From: Agaricus subrufescens
Taxonomy: Eukaryota; Basidiomycota; Agaricomycetes; Agaricales; Agaricaceae
Length of the DNA: 64,000 nucleotides
NCBI GenBank assembly: GCA_029945375.1
Contig: CM057060.1
Coordinates: 682,001-746,000 of the forward strand
Direction: 5' to 3'
The position numbers and the translations under genes were made by a program. The notes under the pieces were generated by a model that worked only from the letters and a program-made list of their open reading frames with translations, was not told the origin of the DNA and ran no database searches. This document shows, piece by piece, positions 58,682 through 64,000 of this stretch; position 1 is the first letter of the stretch; each line of letters begins with the position of its first letter.

Positions 58682-60831
58682 ATCCCGTATGCAGGTGCGT
58701 TAACAACGATAGACCGAGTAAGAGCGTAAACCCAACTTGTCAGTTACAACGAGACAAGTGAGAGGCGTATAGGAAATATCTTCTGAAGAAGCAAGTAGTA
58801 AATCCCTTTCCACACCAACAATGACGAGTAAGATGATGTCGATGGGTATAGTTGATCCGGGACCAGGTTTTTATGATGGGTCTTCAAAACGGTAACAAAA
58901 ATCCAATCAAGACGACGGTTAGTAGCGTACACACGATACAAGATGGTCTGACGCCAAGGATGGGGTGGGTATAGGGTTTAGCGAAGCGGAAGAAAGGGCA
59001 GGGGTGTTGCGGATTCAAGCTCTTGCCGATGGAGCAAACGGTAATAAATGAGCAGTTGGGAGTACTTGACCGGATTACGTCAGCCGTATGCCAAGATAGG
59101 GGCCCGAATAAATAGGATGGTACCCCTGTTCATTTCCTCCGCCTACGGAAAATTGAATGTAACAATGTTCGTTCGTCCTACCCTTGTAGTGCTTGATCGA
59201 AGACTAGACACGACTTCTGCTCGTGCAGATGCTAAAGCAATTATATACGCTTAGTATACTCTGCGCAGCATCTAGTTACCAATCTCCTCATTAGAGGCAC
59301 GAGTTTCGTCGGAGGTGGGTAACGAAGACACGAGACAACAACCGTCTACCTTGAGGAAATTTCTGTGTATCTAGTTCCTCGCCTACGGTGTAGGTGATTA
59401 CCAGGGTTGAGAATAGATTGCTCCGTAAACCTCGATCAGTAAATAGAAATAATCAGGCACATTCTTGCATAGTCAGTTCCCTGAATATAGCCCGAAAACC
59501 ATTGCCTCACAGGAAGAGTACTTGAACAACATTCCAGGCCACAACGCTCAGACCATGTCGCTTCGCTGGCTATGTTCAAATGTTGTTCAGATTTTGTCCA
59601 GACATTGTTTTTATATCATTCAGGCGCTGTTCTGAAGCTGGATTCGCTGTTCAAGCGTTATTCAGTGTTATTCAGGCTATATTCAGATGAGATTGTTCAG
59701 TCGAATTCTGCCTCGTTTGAAATGGTCACTGTGCTTGATATTCGGAGACAACCAGGTTGTTCAACAAATCTGATCATACTAATGATATATCAACGAGACT
59801 ATACAGCACTTCTGAGAATCATACGTATCCTTCCATCCGTAGTAACTTCGCATTGTATATGCCACTCAGCCGTCTAATTTTCTGATCTAATAGTTCAATT
59901 GTCCAGCAGCAGCACTGTACGGGTGCTAAAGCAATCAGCACATCTCTCATCGTAGTGAAACTGCTTGCGTACATGAAAAGGTCTATCTATTGCCTCTAAT
60001 TTCCGGTAAGTAAACACTCAATCTCTTGGCCTGCGTCTGGAGCGAGGTTCGGTACTTCAGGCGATATTTATAGCCTTTTTGCAGTACTGCAAATATGTTA
60101 TTTTTAGCACATACCACAATAGTCTCTGGAAGGCCAGGGAAACAAACAGGTGGGCGAGAAGGATTATCTTCCAGATAAGAATGAGTAATTAGACACAAAG
60201 TCAAGACGTTACGAGTTGTTGTGCCAGTCAAGGAGTATCATACCAATGGACATGAGCCGAGTTGGTCATTAAAAAGCGGATAGTTCATTAAGTTCGAAGA
60301 TGAGAATAAGCAGAAAAATCTAGAAGGGAACAATGAGCTCTATGATAATGTTCCCATGGTAATGCTAATGTACCTACGTCTATGAAGTAATTTGTTTTTC
60401 TAATGACCGACATTAAAAATGGTGTAAGTAAAGTAGGCGAATTGAAATCCGAGCCCGGAGAAAGCGCATGTAACCATTCTATAAAGTCCAAATATTTTCT
60501 GCTGAATTTACTGAGAGGCCACTAGGAGTGCTGCATGATCTTTGAGATGATAGCGCTGGCAAGCAACTAAGGCGAAACACCCTGAACAGCAACCTCAGTG
60601 TTCTTGACTAGACCGAAGGAATCTTCGCTAGTATTGCGCATACTTATAGACCCTCTTGACGTTTGCGCTTATGCAGTCTCCCAGACAATGGGAACGATGG
60701 TTGCCGTTTAGTAGATTTAGCATGATTGCCGGTGGTTTTGGGTGCAGCGCAGATGTTCTCGTATTCCTACATCATAGGGCAAGGAGGCCGGGAGTATTTT
60801 TGGAATGTTTGGGTGGCGTACCACACCCAGG
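58682..60831. other. Long gene-poor region
   Basis: About 2.1 kb without a supported gene. It contains a short imperfect repeat of TTCAG-type units at 59575-59705 and several weak frames without starts or domains. It may hold promoters of the conserved protein and of a further upstream gene. Confidence 0.45.
59575..59705. repeat. Imperfect TTCAG-rich repeat
   Basis: The motif (T)TATTCAGG/TTCAGA recurs about seven times within 130 bp, with a spacing near 10-20 bp. The repeat looks degenerate, and its role is unknown. Confidence 0.4.
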
Positions 60832-61993
60832 TCAAGTTGGAGCGGGAGCCATGAGTGTTCGAGTGAGGGTTGAGCAAAGGGTGATGTAGCAAGTGGATAA
60901 ATGCGCAAGTGAATGCCATTGAATGCACGGAAAGGTGTGATCAGTGGGTGTTTCATTGTCAGGACGGGTACTTACCAAAACGAGTTTTAGTTGCGAATGG
61001 CGAATCTCTCTCTCTATCTCCTCGAGGCGGTGATTGTTGATGACAGATAAGTCGAATGTCTGATTATCCTTGCTGATGGCGAGAGTTCGGTGCCACTCCA
61101 GTCTGGCCTCAGCCTGGTACTTTACGAGAACCTGGCCGCCCCCAGGCTTGCTTCTGATGGGGTGCGTGGTGAGGCATCGGAAAAAATGCATGAACATGTT
61201 GATGAGGTTTTGGGGCCAGTCACATTTCGCCATATAAGATACCAAAGTCATTTGGGCGACTGACATCTCTTCGTACGTGATATCTTTGTCTGGGACAAAC
61301 TCTGCCTTCAAAGCGGCAAAGGAACGGGTTGGTATGGGCATGAGTGAGGAGCCAGTCCAGAAGACGGTAGTGCCAGCTTCCTCGATGGACAAGTCGTGGG
61401 CAGCAGCTATTTCGCAGCCTTTCGGCGTGAAGTACCAGAGCGCTACGTATGCAAAGTTCTTCAGCTTGCAGATGGCGTGTTCGAAGGGATATGGGTCTCT
61501 TCTGGTGAGTAGGCATCTACCTTGGATGATTTTGGGGATGCTTCTCTGCTTTTCTGGTGTAGGAAGAGTATGCGGGGTAAGGACAAGAGCCTGGCTATGA
61601 GAAGGGGTTTGATGAGACTTTGTTGCTGCGACTCCTGCGTCTCTCTGCCTCCAGATGGACGCGAGTTGGTCTATCGCCTCTTGCTCTGACATGCCGAAGA
61701 CTTGCACCAGGTTCTGCCTGGCTGAAGCAAAACATTGCGCAGAATAGTCAGGGAGATTCATGTGTGGAGGGTAGAGGAGCCACGTAGCACGGTATAGCAC
61801 CTAGGATCGATAAAGTAGAGTGGGATGCGTTGGATAGCGGGACTACAGAGGAAGAAGTTGAATTTGTGACCCTGGCTGCATATGGGTAATATTGATCGTG
61901 AATCGCGCCTATTACGTACTGCTTCTGCCTTGTCCCTTCCTTGTTCATTCCGATGACTTCAAAGGGTTCGCTCTCGTCGGCGGCCTCTGACAT
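60832..61993 (-). CDS. Unrecognised protein (3' end uncertain)
   Basis: ATG 61993 begins exon 1 (to 61916). A GTAATA donor joins, in frame, to exon 2 (61800-60976), giving MSEAADESEPFEVIGMNKEG, YVLYRATWLLYPPHMNLPDYS and further mixed sequence with WFTGSS-like and PIPTRSFAALKAEF blocks. It ends in a charged helix (NNHRLEEIEREIRHSQLKLVL) that looks like a coiled-coil edge. After 60976 either an intron follows or the frame reads on to 60832. I do not recognise the family. Codon and composition look normal for the genome. Confidence 0.55.
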
Positions 61994-62188
61994 GAAAATT
62001 GGTCACTCCTTGGAAGATTGATCCGACAAGATGTCAGGTTAGCCTTCCCCGCACTTCTGACAGAATACTTAAAATAGTTGTCGCAGAGTTCGGAATGGGT
62101 CAACTCTCTCCCGCATAGAGATCAGAGATGCAAGATAAAAACACTGAAAGCACCCACTAGCATCATCACTCCGACCATTCCTATTAGC

Positions 62189-63602
62189 ATGCTCTTCCCG
62201 CAGGAACTCATCAACATCTTCATCGAGTTCTCCGAGGGCGATTTACCATCCTTGGTCAGTCTCTGCCTCGTCTCGAGAGCATGCTATCGCGTCGCCAGGC
62301 CTCTCCTCTATAGGAAGGTCATCGCTGCATCATCTTTCAACCGCCAGGTCATCGTTGGGAAGAAGCTTTTCGGCGCTATCACATCCAACCGTCAATTTGC
62401 GTCCTACGTGCATGAATTCACTCTCCATCCTGATTGTTTTTGTCGAGAGCTATCAATGTCGATGCCCCGCCTTTTAGAAGTCCTACATGAGACTCTCGCT
62501 TCCATGACAAGACTCAGGAAGCTACGCCTAGTCTTCCAAGATGGATGTGACGATGAATTCCCCATTGATGCCGTCCTCGTCGGCCATGATTTCAAACTGA
62601 CAGAATTTTTCTGGAGGGACTTCCGTTGGTATGTCCAGCAACAGGCGCAGCTTGGCGAATTCCTCGCTTCCCAATCCCACATCAGAACCATGGAGATAGT
62701 ATCAGGTCCTGATGCAACACCCTCATCTTTTGATGTACCCTCCACGGCATGCCCTAATCTCGAAACTTTCTCCGGCAACTTTCTCTATTTCAAAGCATTA
62801 GCCCCCACACGCTCAGTTACCAACTTCATTTGGAATGGCGTTTCACACGTGCCACCAAGTGTTATTGATGAAATGTCCCCTTCGCTCTCCAAGTTGCGAG
62901 TCCTCATTTTCCATGAGGGCTTCCCCAACGACCTTGACTTACGCCTTCTAACGTCCCACTTAAACTCCTTGGAGGTACTACATCTTTCGCTTGAAGACAC
63001 GAGGACGACGTTCCAAATTCATCAGCAGGTATTTTCGTTTCCATTTCGGGATTTCAAAGTGGATTCATAACGTTCAAAGATACAGAATGGCCAGAAAATC
63101 GTTGTTCACATTCCTAAATTAACAAATCTTCGAGTGTTCGTTTTGACAGTGTATCCCTCGCGACTGCAAATCCATGAAGAATCCCAACGAATGTTGACTC
63201 ACGAGTGGTTTAGCACGCTCCCACATCTACAGCGCGCATATTTTAATGGATCTTCGATGGACACGGATGAAGTGCTGTGTTGGGCTCGCGGGGAAACGTT
63301 AGTACCGAGAAGAATGCAGATAGAGGAGATTTATGAGATGTATCGGACCGAATACGCGCTAGAGACGGCGTTGCTAAAACCTTTTTCTGATGTTTCTCGG
63401 TTTAAGCATGAAGAATATTCGATTGACGGGCAAGGAAAGGTGGGAGATAGGACGACTTTTAACCCTTCTCTCAGAGCTACACAGGCACAGTGGTGGAAGA
63501 GGTTGTTGAACTGGGATACCCTATCATTCGTGAGTTTCATGTTCATTGAGTTTGCTGTGCATGTATTCAAGCTGACACTTGAAACAGTTTGCAGCTCATT
63601 AA
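62189..63602 (+). CDS. F-box protein with leucine-rich-like region
   Basis: Exons 62189-63028, 63086-63529 and 63588-63602 join to 432 residues. The N-terminus is a clear F-box (LFPQELINIFIEFSEGDLPSL then LCLVSRACYRVARPLLYRKV). The rest has regular leucine-rich stretches (LRKLRLVF, LSKLRVLIFHEGF, LNSLEVLHLSLED) without strict repeats. F-box proteins recruit substrates to SCF ubiquitin ligases; this one is of the Agaricomycete lineage-expanded type, so the substrate is unknown. Exon 3 is just 15 nt (FAAH and stop). Confidence 0.85.
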
Positions 63603-63627
63603 CGGTCAGGCTTGGTACTCATTTTTT

Positions 63628-63656
63628 GAGATGAATTTCCAGAGGAAATTCATCTC
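63628..63656. terminator. Perfect 13-bp hairpin behind the F-box gene
   Basis: gagatgaatttcc (63628-63640) and ggaaattcatctc (63644-63656) are fully complementary around a 3-nt AGA loop, 25 bases past the stop codon. It would lie at the start of the 3' UTR and could serve in mRNA 3'-end stability or be a remnant of a small inverted element. Confidence 0.5.
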
Positions 63657-63863
63657 GCCACCACAATTAAAAATGTCATGAGTAAATAGAAGATATCAAT
63701 GCACAGCAATATTATTAGTATCCACTGCGCCATATTAGATACACACTAGCATAACAATCACGCCGATCGACTGCTGGCTTGGGATCTATCTCTTATTATC
63801 AATCTGACCCCAACTTACCGCAAATTGACCTCACCGGGAACCTATCCGGTCATCCACACGACT

Positions 63864-63884
63864 ATCCGAGGGGCGGGCTCGGAT
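63864..63884. repeat. Inverted repeat with 7-bp arms
   Basis: atccgag (63864-63870) and ctcggat (63878-63884) are complementary around a GC-rich 7-nt loop. Role unknown. Confidence 0.3.
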
Positions 63885-64000
63885 GACTCAGATTATCAGC
63901 CACCGCTGGTTCACTTTTGATTGTGACTTTTTCTAATAATCGACGCGTAGAAATTTATAATCGGATTTTTCGATGAAACGATAAACGCGAACTCTCATAC

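Larger units (their letters stand above)
63603..64000. other. 3' flank of the F-box gene
   Basis: About 400 bp. It holds the strong hairpin at 63628-63656 and a second inverted repeat at 63864-63884. No further gene is seen to the window edge. Confidence 0.5.

Noticed and set aside
1..64000. CRISPR arrays, rRNA, tRNA genes, bacterial-type operons
   Set aside because: No direct-repeat arrays or RNA gene signatures were recognised by eye; the genome is clearly eukaryotic.

Overview
The window is nuclear DNA of a basidiomycete, most likely an Agaricomycete. Genes are dense and broken by many introns of about 45-65 bp with GT-AG (sometimes GC-AG) borders. There is a cytosolic NACHT NTPase, a two-barrel EthD-like protein, PCL-like cyclins and a tyrosine-recombinase retroelement. 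No prokaryotic operons, rRNA or tRNA genes, or CRISPR arrays were seen. Exon coordinates given below were read by eye from splice signals and frame continuity. Where exon lengths sum to a multiple of three the models are solid.

Layout. 1-14 kb: a LIM-domain protein (-), an EthD/dimeric alpha-beta barrel protein (+), a SAC-hSac2 phosphoinositide phosphatase with 21 exons (-) and a Zn2Cys6 transcription factor of the xylanolytic-regulator type (-). 14.7-16.7 kb: the C-terminus of an ERF2-like DHHC palmitoyltransferase and the N-terminal part of a NACHT NTPase, separated only by a 100-N assembly gap that hides the rest of both genes. 17.1-24.4 kb: a duplicated and rearranged block. It holds a 3 kb degenerate copy of the UTP21/WD40 locus, then the intact dynactin p27 and Tim17-like genes, then short fragments of UTP21 and of the NACHT gene. 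24.4-30.5 kb: the intact source genes, a WD40 protein (-) and UTP21 (-), with SRP receptor beta (+) diverging from UTP21. 31-46.6 kb: three paralogous PCL-like cyclins that share an identical gene plan (25-nt first exon). Around and between them lie NOC4 (+), glia maturation factor (-), an MFS transporter (+) and a tandem pair of secreted GH17 glucanases (+). 47-51.4 kb: a RING membrane protein and mitoribosomal mS38 (both -). 52-57 kb: a DIRS/Ngaro-type retroelement (-) with gag, RT-RNase H and tyrosine recombinase. 57-64 kb: a conserved protein with a retropepsin-like C-terminus (-), a long gene-poor stretch, an unknown protein (-) and an F-box protein (+) ending in a perfect hairpin.

Functionally most genes are housekeeping. 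Ribosome biogenesis is represented by UTP21 and NOC4, mitochondria by mS38 and the Tim17-like protein, the secretory pathway by SRP receptor beta and the SAC phosphatase, and the cytoskeleton by dynactin p27, GMF and the LIM protein. The accessory or dynamic parts are the NACHT/UTP21 mosaic (14.7-24.4 kb), the cyclin trio, the GH17 tandem and the retroelement. I found no clear candidate for an entirely new multi-gene system. The most unusual signals are the mosaic duplication, the shared 25-nt exon of the cyclin family, very small exons, repeated GC-AG introns and the hidden two-gene assembly gap.
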